NCBI GenBank assembly: GCA_036003885.1
Contig: DASYSA010000702.1
Coordinates: 1-10,004, forward strand
Source of the DNA: DASYSA01 sp036003885
Lineage (GTDB): Bacteria; Acidobacteriota; Blastocatellia; UBA7656
Length of the DNA: 10,004 bases
Reading direction: 5' to 3'
The notes below the pieces were generated by a model, which was given only the letters and a program-made list of their open reading frames with translations, was not told the origin of the DNA and did not search any database. How positions within the stretch are numbered: the first letter of the stretch is position 1; every line of letters begins with the position of its first letter. Of the stretch, positions 1 through 5,461 are shown piece by piece. The position numbers and the translations under genes are program-made.

Positions 1-166
1 CTCCTATTGCGAGCGCAGGTAGAAACAAGGTCAGTATTGAGCAGACCAATGCGGCGATGCCGAATGTTCGCACGAACTGAGCATCATTGACGGCATCGTT
101 GAAGGCAGGTGTGATATGGTACGCGCTCGAGGAAGGGGGCGTTCGATCAGCGAGATTCAAGCTCAT
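1..166 (-). CDS. N-terminal part of an unknown membrane protein (cut by window edge)
   Basis: The ATG at 166-164 opens a frame that stays open to the left edge of the window, giving the first 55 residues. It is preceded by a good ribosome binding site (GGAAG, five bases before the ATG) and by a near-consensus promoter. The first 35 or so residues are polar (MSLNLADRTPPSSSAYHITP...), followed by a hydrophobic stretch, FGIAALVCSILTLFLPALAI, that reads as a transmembrane segment. There is no signal peptidase site in the visible part, so the protein is probably an integral membrane protein with a short cytoplasmic N-terminus. I do not recognise the family. The gene runs away from the decarboxylase gene, so the two are divergently transcribed. 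Confidence 0.7.
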   Translation of the reverse strand, partial: MSLNLADRTPPSSSAYHITPAFNDAVNDAQFVRTFGIAALVCSILTLFLPALAIG

Positions 167-204
167 GGTTTCTTCCTTTCGATCAGATTGAATTGAGCAA
201 GCAC

Positions 205-233
205 TTGATACAGCGGCTCATGAATTCTGTCAA
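205..233 (-). promoter_or_regulatory. Predicted sigma70 promoter for the left-edge membrane protein gene
   Basis: On the minus strand a perfect -35 box TTGACA (233-228) is followed after exactly 17 bases by TATCAA (210-205), a -10 box matching TATAAT at four of six positions. The start point would be near 198, giving a leader of about 32 bases before the ATG at 166, with the GGAAG ribosome binding site inside it. This is the strongest promoter-like sequence I see in the window. It is predicted by eye only. Confidence 0.6.
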
Positions 234-374
234 TCCGATCAAGTGTCTCACTTCTCGTCGCCGCTCTGCTGCATCAGCGGTCGGCAAAGGCTCTTGTTTT
301 GGGGGATTCGGGCCCAACGATCCCCGCCGTCGATATTGTGCAGGCCGCGTGAAGAAGATCGCTCCTTCTGCTTT

Positions 375-394
375 TCTTGACTGGCAAGTCAAGA
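375..394. repeat. Small inverted repeat (7-bp stem, 6-base loop)
   Basis: TCTTGAC (375-381) and GTCAAGA (388-394) are perfect reverse complements around the loop TGGCAA. No T-run follows on either strand, so this is not a convincing rho-independent terminator. It lies between two divergent promoters and could be a small operator or a chance palindrome. Confidence 0.35.
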
Positions 395-422
395 GGTGTG
401 CTTACAAATAAGGTTGAATCGA

Positions 423-479
423 GAATCGAGTGTCTGACCCCCATCAACTCACAAATCGTGGAATCGAGGGTCTGACCCC
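423..479 (+). repeat. Pair of GTCTGACCCC-type direct repeats
   Basis: Two 19-base copies, at 423-441 and 461-479, differ at one base: GAATCGAG, then T or G, then GTCTGACCCC. Their starts are 38 bases apart. The second contains the palindrome GGGTC-T-GACCC. The first is preceded by an extra overlapping GAATCGAG (416-423). In my recollection, palindromic GGGTCTGACCC units are dispersed in many bacterial genomes, sometimes beside IS200-like or REP-associated tyrosine transposases. No transposase is present here, so a REP-like remnant is inference. The pair lies just upstream of the decarboxylase promoter. Confidence 0.55.
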
Positions 480-502
480 GTCACCGCATCAATTCGAATA
501 AG

Positions 503-532
503 TTGCTCATCGCGTCGGGCGTCGCTTACAAT
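503..532 (+). promoter_or_regulatory. Predicted sigma70 promoter of the decarboxylase gene
   Basis: TTGCTC (503-508) and TACAAT (527-532) are separated by 18 bases. The -10 box matches TATAAT at five of six positions and the -35 box matches TTGACA at four. A start point near 539 leaves a leader of about 25 bases containing the GAGGAG ribosome binding site (553-558). No riboswitch or leader peptide fits in so short a leader, so control, if any, should be at or upstream of the promoter. Confidence 0.5.
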
Positions 533-564
533 CCACTGACTATCAAGAGCACGAGGAGCCATCA

Positions 565-1965
565 ATGGCAGATGATGACGGGTCGCAGCCCTGGGAAATC
601 CCGGGCTTCCTGGAAGCACACAACGCAGGACTGACGATAAGTGGAGTTGACGCGGTCGGACTTGTTGAAGAGCATGGGTCGCCGCTCTACGTGTTCTCCG
701 AAAGACGCATTGCCGACAATACTCGCAGCCTTCGCCGCGCCGTCGAATCGGTCTTCCCTCGAATCAAACTCTGCTACGCCTCGAAGGCGAATTCCAACAT
801 GGCCGTCCTTGCAACCGTACTTCGAGCGGGCGGCGATATCGAGGTCAACTCCGGCGGCGAACTCTTCAAGGCCAAGACCCTGGGATTCAAGCCCGATCAA
901 ATAACCTTCAACGGCGTTTCCAAGACCGACCGGGAGCTCCGGGATGCCATCGAGTACGAGATACTGGCCATAAACGTCGACTCGCTTTATGAACTCGATC
1001 AGGTAGCGCGAGTGGCCCGCGCGATCGGCAAGCGGGCAAATGTGGCGATTCGGATCGTTCCGGAGATCGTCACCCGCTCGCACATCGGCCTTCAGACAGG
1101 ACTGCTCTCTTCGAAGTTCGGGTTGTCGCCGTCACAAATCGACGAGTCGTTTCGGCGCGCGCTGGCCGCCTCGGACGCGATTAACCTGACCGGTGTTCAC
1201 ATTCACCTGGGATCCCAGACTCCCGACCCGCACCCTTTTGCTCGAGCATTCGCTGAGATGTGGTCCTTTCTGGTCGGCCTCTACAACAAGACCGGCCATC
1301 GCCTCACCCACATCAACATAGGCGGCGGGCTGCCCGTCAATTATCTGCCCGACACTCCGATGGCAGGTCAGATCGACGCCGAGGAGCGAGCGATGCTCTC
1401 GGCTCACCTCGACCCGAACAAGGTGCTCAAGGAAGCGCTGGCTGAGGCCATCGTGAAAGACGAAGCCGGATTGCTTGAGGGATTGACGATCGTCCTCGAG
1501 CCGGGCCGTCGCATCGTCGGAGATTCGGGCCTGATACTCACTCGCGTGTGCAACATCAAAGACAGGCCGGAGACGGGCGACAGCTGGCTTTTGACCGACG
1601 CCGGCTACTCGCTGATGATTTCGCTCAGCACCTACAAATGGTACTACCATCTGATATCGGCTTCACGGGCCACCGAACCTCATTTGACGCCATATAAGGT
1701 AGCCGGCCCGCTCTGCGACTCGGGAGATGTCTACTTCGACATGGAGCACGGCACGCGCTTGCCTAATTACAGACTGCTGCCCGAAGGAACGGCGCCGGGT
1801 GAGGTGTTGGCGTTGCTGAACACGGGGGCCTACGCGCTCGATCAGTCTTCGCAGTACAACGGCCGTCCGAGGCCAGCGGTTGTGATGGTCAGAGAGTCAG
1901 GCGAGGTCTCAGTCGTGCGGCGCCCCGAGACGTATGAAGACCTCTTTTCGCTGGACAGGTGGTGA
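565..1965 (+). CDS. Fold-III PLP-dependent amino acid decarboxylase, LysA superfamily, DokD-like
   Basis: This 466-residue cytoplasmic enzyme has the alanine-racemase-like barrel plus C-terminal beta domain of the LysA/ornithine decarboxylase superfamily. Visible motifs in order: YASKAN with PLP lysine K74, HIHLGSQ (212-218), NIGGGLP (251-257), EPGR (312-315), GPLCDSGD (381-388) with catalytic-type C384, GAY (421-423), YNGRPRPA (431-438). The start follows GAGGAG by six bases. It would usually be annotated as diaminopimelate decarboxylase, but two substrate-pocket motifs differ. The usual LysA DAGMNDLIRPALY reads DAGYSLMISLSTY (345-357), replacing the Arg by Ser353, and CESGD reads CDSGD. It is also longer than a typical LysA of about 420 residues, with an insert around 258-300. 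From memory, DAGYS, GPLCD-GD and this length are shared with bacterial D-ornithine/D-lysine decarboxylase (DokD). The family is certain. The substrate is not. No lysine or polyamine gene is nearby. Confidence 0.93.
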   Translation: MADDDGSQPWEIPGFLEAHNAGLTISGVDAVGLVEEHGSPLYVFSERRIADNTRSLRRAVESVFPRIKLCYASKANSNMAVLATVLRAGGDIEVNSGGELFKAKTLGFKPDQITFNGVSKTDRELRDAIEYEILAINVDSLYELDQVARVARAIGKRANVAIRIVPEIVTRSHIGLQTGLLSSKFGLSPSQIDESFRRALAASDAINLTGVHIHLGSQTPDPHPFARAFAEMWSFLVGLYNKTGHRLTHINIGGGLPVNYLPDTPMAGQIDAEERAMLSAHLDPNKVLKEALAEAIVKDEAGLLEGLTIVLEPGRRIVGDSGLILTRVCNIKDRPETGDSWLLTDAGYSLMISLSTYKWYYHLISASRATEPHLTPYKVAGPLCDSGDVYFDMEHGTRLPNYRLLPEGTAPGEVLALLNTGAYALDQSSQYNGRPRPAVVMVRESGEVSVVRRPETYEDLFSLDRW

Positions 1966-1977
1966 GGGCGGGCTAAA

Positions 1978-2706
1978 TCAGAGCTTATGCGAGATCCAGA
2001 AGGCTCCGCTTAACGGCTCTCGCTTGTCGCGTTTGTAGTATTCGTGCCACCACTTCGCCGCCTGCCACATGGCTTCCGGACAACTAGCTCGACTCTCAAG
2101 CCCCGGCGTCAAATCGAAGCCGGCCGCTCCGACCACTACTTCGAGCATCGCCGCCGAAGGTATGCCCTGTCCTTCCAGTAACGGATTACCGCTCCGCGAA
2201 GCACCCCACGCATAGGCAAGCCAGCGCAGCACCAGATCGACCGCGTCGAGAACGCCTCGCTGCTTCTTGAAGCGCTTCAGCGCCTTCTCCACCTCCGACC
2301 GCGCTATCGGTACGCCACAAACGGCAATGTTCGGATACTGAGCGGAGTCGCTATAACGGTCGAGCCGTCCCTCCTGAACGCCATTGGTTGGCGGCGGAAA
2401 TGCGAAGCCACCCGGCGGCTCCAACGAAATCTCAAACACGGGCGTTGAGCCGATAGTCGTACCGATTTCGCCCAGCATGAAGACGTGGGACCAGTGACCC
2501 GGAGACAGGTCTTCACGCAGATGCGACTGCGCCACCCTCAAGCGAAACGAAGTCCGATCCACCCCACCCACCATTGCCAGATGAGTTACGTCGCCGGACG
2601 GGAGATTCCTGCTCAGCCACTCCAGGTTGTCCTCGCCTTCTATTCGCGTGTCCTCTTTGAATGAATCGCTCGCCGACGCTGCATTCGAGCTCAAGATGTT
2701 CATCAT
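1978..2706 (-). CDS. Uncharacterised protein, possible permuted NlpC/P60 (YiiX-like) cysteine hydrolase
   Basis: I do not recognise this 242-residue protein with certainty. It has no signal peptide and no clear membrane segment, so it is probably cytoplasmic. Features compatible with a circularly permuted papain-like fold are GHWSHVFMLGE (70-80) with H74, VFEISLEPPGG (90-100) with E92, and SCPEAMWQAAKWW (208-220) with C209 at the start of a helix. This His, acidic, Cys order is the one seen in YiiX-type permuted NlpC/P60 proteins, and the spacing is plausible, but the assignment is inference. The start is the first of two adjacent ATG codons, seven bases after GGGGGA. It begins 12 bases after the PhoD-like stop codon, so the two are almost certainly co-transcribed. 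Its stop lies 12 bases from the convergent decarboxylase stop, with no obvious terminator between. Confidence 0.8.
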   Translation of the reverse strand: MMNILSSNAASASDSFKEDTRIEGEDNLEWLSRNLPSGDVTHLAMVGGVDRTSFRLRVAQSHLREDLSPGHWSHVFMLGEIGTTIGSTPVFEISLEPPGGFAFPPPTNGVQEGRLDRYSDSAQYPNIAVCGVPIARSEVEKALKRFKKQRGVLDAVDLVLRWLAYAWGASRSGNPLLEGQGIPSAAMLEVVVGAAGFDLTPGLESRASCPEAMWQAAKWWHEYYKRDKREPLSGAFWISHKL

Positions 2707-2718
2707 AGAAGAGTCCCC

Positions 2719-4212
2719 CTACATGCGTGAGAGTTCAAAAGGTTCCAGTTCGATCGGTCTTGCCAGATCAGCATTGGAGTGGATCGGCCAATAGGTTATG
2801 CGGCACTCGAGGCCCCCGCCTGTTTGCCGAAACGCCAGCAGGGCGACTTGATTGCCTTTCTGGCCATGGGTCATCTCGAGTGGGAATCGATTTCCAAGGG
2901 CATCGGAAGCGAGGAAGGCCGGAGGCTGGGCGGGATCCGGATGGCGCGGCCAGGGATTTGATTTTCCAAAAATACCGCTGAAGAATCCGCCAATTTTGTG
3001 CACCGTATCAACGCCCAGCGTCGATACGAGCGACGTGGGAGAGGAGATGACTTCGGTGATCGCTCTGCGGCCCGTCACCAGGTCCTGAGCCGCCGCAACA
3101 CGGCCCCAATGAACGTCGCCGGTCAGGCACATCATCGGACGCCCGCCCTCGTCGATCAGCCGCTGAAGGGTCTGCATGATCTGTCCGTAGTCGGCATAGT
3201 TCGGAAGCTCGTAGTCTGCAGTCGCGCCGGCAAATTCGCTGACAGGATCCTGGAAGACCGACTGTCCTGAAATGAAAATTCCAAACTGCTCCCTCTGGAC
3301 AACCCGGGTAACCCAACCTTCCAACTGCTCGTGTTCTTCTGCCGGCATCGTGAAGTTGCGGTCCGGGTCTTTGTTGCTTCGAGTGTCGGCGACGAAGAAC
3401 GAAAGTGGCGGCACTTCAATTATGAATGCCCGGCCCAGTTTGTTGGGAAGCGGGACCTGGAATCCTTTGAACATCGCCTGGGCTGCTTCGCGCCAGTTAT
3501 CCCGGCCCCCCTGGCTCCAGGCGTTCTGAATGAAAGGGCTGGGATGGGGATAGTTGTTCCAGTACTCGTGATCATCGGGAATCGAAATGCTCGGCGCGAC
3601 ATCCAGCACTTTTGCGAATCCAGCCGGTCCGCGCCAGTTCGTCGTATAGTCGCGCTCGAACTTCTCCGCCAGCTTCCTGGGATCGTCGGGAAAGTCGGCC
3701 AGTGTAGGGAGGTCGAGATAAACCTGGTCGCCGGAGAGCAGAGTCAAATGCGGGTCGGATGAGGCGCCAAGTTCCGAGATGATCCTGCCGGCAAGATCGT
3801 TCTTGTCTTCCGCGGCGTGAAAGCACGACACCAGTAAGACATTGAAGGATCTGTCCATCTCCTTTGGAACTTCACTCGGCAGAGTTCGGATATCCAATTC
3901 AGCTCCGCCCTCGCCGGTATCGACCGAAACGACGTATCGTGTGTCCGGTTGAAGCCCCTTGAATTCGTAGAGGCCGGCGAACGTTCTGGGAATCTCGTCA
4001 GGATTTCCATCCAATAGACCTTCGGATCGAACGCTCTCAATGTCGAGCAGCGCTTCAGGCTGGGCATCGAGGCCATCGAGCCTCCACGTCAGCGCTGGCG
4101 CACTCGTCGCTTGAAATGCGCCAACCCAGACTCTGATGCGGTCCCAGCAGGTGAGATCGTCCCCGGAGTTGATGTCATCGCCCGGCGCTCGAGGATGTAG
4201 AACAATTTCCAT
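2719..4212 (-). CDS. PhoD-like metallophosphatase (alkaline phosphatase D family), no export signal
   Basis: The product is a calcineurin-like metallophosphoesterase of the PhoD type, hydrolysing phosphomono- or diesters with a Fe/Ca-type metal centre. Counting from the ATG at 4212 (497 residues), an N-terminal beta domain (about 1-112) precedes the catalytic core: SCFH (129-132, C130 as likely iron ligand), LLSGDQVYLD (158-167), IPDDHEYW (211-218), VADTR (274-278) and LTGDVHWG (363-370). The frame can be read back to a TTG at 4293, but I chose 4212 because AAAAGG lies five bases before it and the extra 27 residues look unlike protein. Classical PhoD is exported by Tat. Here neither start gives a twin-arginine motif or hydrophobic segment, so the protein is probably cytoplasmic. 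It is first in an operon with the following unknown gene. No Pho box was recognised. Confidence 0.92.
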   Translation of the reverse strand: MEIVLHPRAPGDDINSGDDLTCWDRIRVWVGAFQATSAPALTWRLDGLDAQPEALLDIESVRSEGLLDGNPDEIPRTFAGLYEFKGLQPDTRYVVSVDTGEGGAELDIRTLPSEVPKEMDRSFNVLLVSCFHAAEDKNDLAGRIISELGASSDPHLTLLSGDQVYLDLPTLADFPDDPRKLAEKFERDYTTNWRGPAGFAKVLDVAPSISIPDDHEYWNNYPHPSPFIQNAWSQGGRDNWREAAQAMFKGFQVPLPNKLGRAFIIEVPPLSFFVADTRSNKDPDRNFTMPAEEHEQLEGWVTRVVQREQFGIFISGQSVFQDPVSEFAGATADYELPNYADYGQIMQTLQRLIDEGGRPMMCLTGDVHWGRVAAAQDLVTGRRAITEVISSPTSLVSTLGVDTVHKIGGFFSGIFGKSNPWPRHPDPAQPPAFLASDALGNRFPLEMTHGQKGNQVALLAFRQTGGGLECRITYWPIHSNADLARPIELEPFELSRM

Positions 4213-4217
4213 TTTCG

Positions 4218-4223
4218 CCTTTT
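4218..4223 (-). promoter_or_regulatory. Ribosome binding site deciding the PhoD-like start
   Basis: AAAAGG on the minus strand lies five bases before the ATG at 4212. The upstream TTG alternative at 4293 has no purine-rich site at a usable distance. A GTG at codon 15 of the longer frame (4251) is also possible but less well placed. Confidence 0.5.
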
Positions 4224-4512
4224 CAAGTCTACCGCTAGAAGTCTCCTTCACACCTTTTGTGCAATCAACATGATTACTATCACACTTCCGCAACAGAGCA
4301 TCAGCCCGGCTATTCCGATTTCAGTTACGTGTCTGGTCTGCAGAGTGCCTCTTTCCGTAGCTCGGCTCAAGCGGCGATATGGTAATGCACGCGGGAACGA
4401 CGCTCAAGTGCCTTCACCATGATTGACGCGAAGCGATGCCGTAACTATTCACTTATTCGGCAAGCGGATACTGGTTAGTTGTAACATTGAAATCTGTTGC
4501 GCCGGGAGTTGT

Positions 4513-4547
4513 CAGAGTCTCTTTCAATTTCAGAGTCTCTTCAATTT
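4513..4547 (+). repeat. Two-copy tandem repeat of 18 and 17 bases
   Basis: CAGAGTCTCTTTCAATTT (4513-4530) is directly followed by CAGAGTCTCTTCAATTT (4531-4547). The copies differ only by one T in a T-run. This looks like a recent slippage or duplication event in non-coding DNA beside the MITE-like element. Confidence 0.75.
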
Positions 4548-4613
4548 ACCTTGATGCGAGTCCTCTCTCATTAACACCCCTTCAGAGGGGTGACTTGTCC
4601 CGAGGCGACGGAC

Positions 4614-4636
4614 GGGAACCGTTCTTAACGGTTCCC
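4614..4636. repeat. Strong hairpin inside the MITE-like element
   Basis: GGGAACCGTT (4614-4623) and AACGGTTCCC (4627-4636) form a perfect 10-bp stem with a 3-base loop. The strand continues into a C-run rather than a T-run, so it is not a standard terminator for the plus strand. It shares the AACCGTT/AACGGTT core with the second internal hairpin at 4710-4725. Confidence 0.7.
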
Positions 4637-4709
4637 CCCGTTGTTCCGAGGCATCGGCTCCGCGACAGATTCCGCACTGGAGGTTTAGCTCACGGTCGAC
4701 GAGGATGGA

Positions 4710-4725
4710 AACCGTTAAAACGGTT
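4710..4725. repeat. Second internal hairpin of the MITE-like element
   Basis: AACCGTT (4710-4716) and AACGGTT (4719-4725) are perfect reverse complements separated by AA. The same seven-base arms occur in the hairpin at 4614-4636, so the element carries two copies of one palindromic motif. Confidence 0.65.
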
Positions 4726-4849
4726 AGGCAGCACCGGCGCCCACCAAACACCCCACTGAAGGGGCGTTAATCAGAAAACGCAATCGAATGCGCCGCTACA
4801 GTCCATAGTGGATGAGTGGGACGCGCCGCAAAGAATTCTCGACGGCAAG

Positions 4850-5416
4850 CTAGGAAAAAAGATCGTCGACTCTCATTCGCCATCCGGGGACGGCCGGCTC
4901 TGCATCCGCCACTTCGCCGCGCCGTAATATGACCGGGCTACCAGGATCGCTTGACCGATAGGACCTGATCACTTCAGGACTGAGCAGGTCAACGTCCCAC
5001 ACAACCAGCGTTCCGGCAGCAAAGTAGTCGGCGCGCTTTTCGGCCAGTCTTATTTCGGCGTTAGTACCGTAGTCGTTTTCACTTCTAACTTCGACGGCGA
5101 ACAGTGGGGCGCCCTCGAAGAACTTCATGCCGGAGCGGGGCCCTAAATAGAAGGCGGCATCGGGACTGAACGAATCCCGGTTCGGCAGATCGACACGAAA
5201 TCCCTTGTTGTCGCCGACCGCTCGTCCGCTCTTCGTCCGTTTTGCATGTTCACGAAGGCTGGCAAAGACCTCATCACCCGCGTAGCCCGGCTCATCTCCA
5301 GTGGGTTCCCGCGGTACGAGTTCTCCGTTGACGATCTCAGCCTTACCGGCTGCCTCGTATAGATCCTGGATTGTTGCTCGACCCGTCGTAGTCATGTCCA
5401 AATTCCCGCTGGGCAT
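4850..5416 (-). CDS. Uma2-family (DUF820) PD-(D/E)XK nuclease-like protein
   Basis: The product is 188 residues, the usual size for Uma2 proteins, a family with a restriction-endonuclease-like fold that is abundant in cyanobacteria and other environmental bacteria and whose function is largely unknown. The family pattern is clear: EIVNGELV (27-34), SPDAAFY (84-90) with D86, APLFAVEVRSEND (103-115) with E109, AEKRADYFAAGTLVVWDVD (125-143) with K127, then a short beta-rich tail. D86, E109 and K127 are the expected catalytic residues, so it looks intact. Two ATG starts are possible, 5416 and 5395. The latter has GGGA eight bases upstream and fits family starts well; I kept the longer frame. It is 45 bases downstream of the serpin and probably the last gene of the run. 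No partner toxin, methylase or transposase lies beside it. Confidence 0.9.
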   Translation of the reverse strand: MPSGNLDMTTTGRATIQDLYEAAGKAEIVNGELVPREPTGDEPGYAGDEVFASLREHAKRTKSGRAVGDNKGFRVDLPNRDSFSPDAAFYLGPRSGMKFFEGAPLFAVEVRSENDYGTNAEIRLAEKRADYFAAGTLVVWDVDLLSPEVIRSYRSSDPGSPVILRRGEVADAEPAVPGWRMRVDDLFS

Positions 5417-5461
5417 CGCTTCAGAAATGCGGTCGCGCCCGCCATCAACGGCCTGCCATTT

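Larger units (their letters stand above)
167..564. other. Intergenic region between divergent genes
   Basis: This stretch of about 400 bases separates the left-edge minus-strand gene from the decarboxylase gene. It holds a promoter for each direction, a 7-bp hairpin and the GTCTGACCCC repeat pair. Short open frames run through it on both strands (193-411 plus, 392-183 minus). They overlap each other, have arginine-, serine- and proline-rich translations without recognisable domains, and cover the minus-strand promoter, so I treat the region as non-coding. Confidence 0.6.
4570..4771. mobile_element. MITE-like element with 23-base terminal inverted repeats
   Basis: The left end (4570-4592) begins ATTAACACCCCTTCAG and the reverse complement of the right end (4771-4749) begins ATTAACGCCCCTTCAG. 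The two agree at 21 of 23 positions, with mismatches at the 7th and 17th bases. Each end can itself fold; the left is CACCCCT-TCAG-AGGGGTG. The 202-base interior has two further hairpins sharing one core: 4614-4636 (10-bp stem, loop CTT) and 4710-4725 (AACCGTT-AA-AACGGTT). There is no room for a transposase. TTAA lies at the outer edge of both ends and could be either a TTAA target duplication or part of the inverted repeats. A non-autonomous miniature element moved in trans is the best reading. A dispersed structured repeat of another kind is the alternative. Confidence 0.65.
4213..4849. other. Long intergenic region with a MITE-like element
   Basis: About 640 bases without a supported gene lie between the PhoD-like start and the Uma2 stop. 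The part from 4213 to 4510 should contain the PhoD-like promoter, but I see no convincing -35/-10 pair. A short tandem duplication (4513-4547) and an inverted-repeat-bounded element (4570-4771) follow. A 90-codon plus-strand frame (4487-4759) crosses both the duplication and the element, ends inside its right inverted repeat and has no domain signature, so I do not call it. From 4772 to 4849 nothing stands out. Confidence 0.6.

Noticed and set aside
375..394. Rho-independent terminator
   Set aside because: The 7-bp stem has no T-run on either strand and does not follow a gene end.
183..411. Overlapping 70-codon frames on both strands in the left intergenic region
   Set aside because: They overlap each other, cover a near-consensus minus-strand promoter, lack good ribosome binding sites and have low-complexity basic translations.
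562..1650. Minus-strand frames of 173 and 172 codons opposite the decarboxylase gene
   Set aside because: Both are shadows of the clearly identified plus-strand decarboxylase and show no family motifs.
1966..1977. Bidirectional terminator between the convergent decarboxylase and hypothetical genes
   Set aside because: The 12-base gap contains no inverted repeat; any terminator would have to lie inside coding sequence and I could not see one.
4213..4293. Extension of the PhoD-like protein to a TTG start at 4293
   Set aside because: The additional 27 residues have no export signal or family similarity, and the ATG at 4212 has its own ribosome binding site.
4487..4759. A 90-codon plus-strand frame
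   Set aside because: It runs across the tandem duplication and nearly the whole MITE-like element, ending in the right inverted repeat. Its sequence is dictated by the repeats and shows no domain.
4570..4771. CRISPR array or tRNA/structured RNA gene
   Set aside because: The hairpins are not evenly spaced direct repeats with spacers, and no tRNA cloverleaf can be drawn. Terminal inverted repeats explain the structure better.
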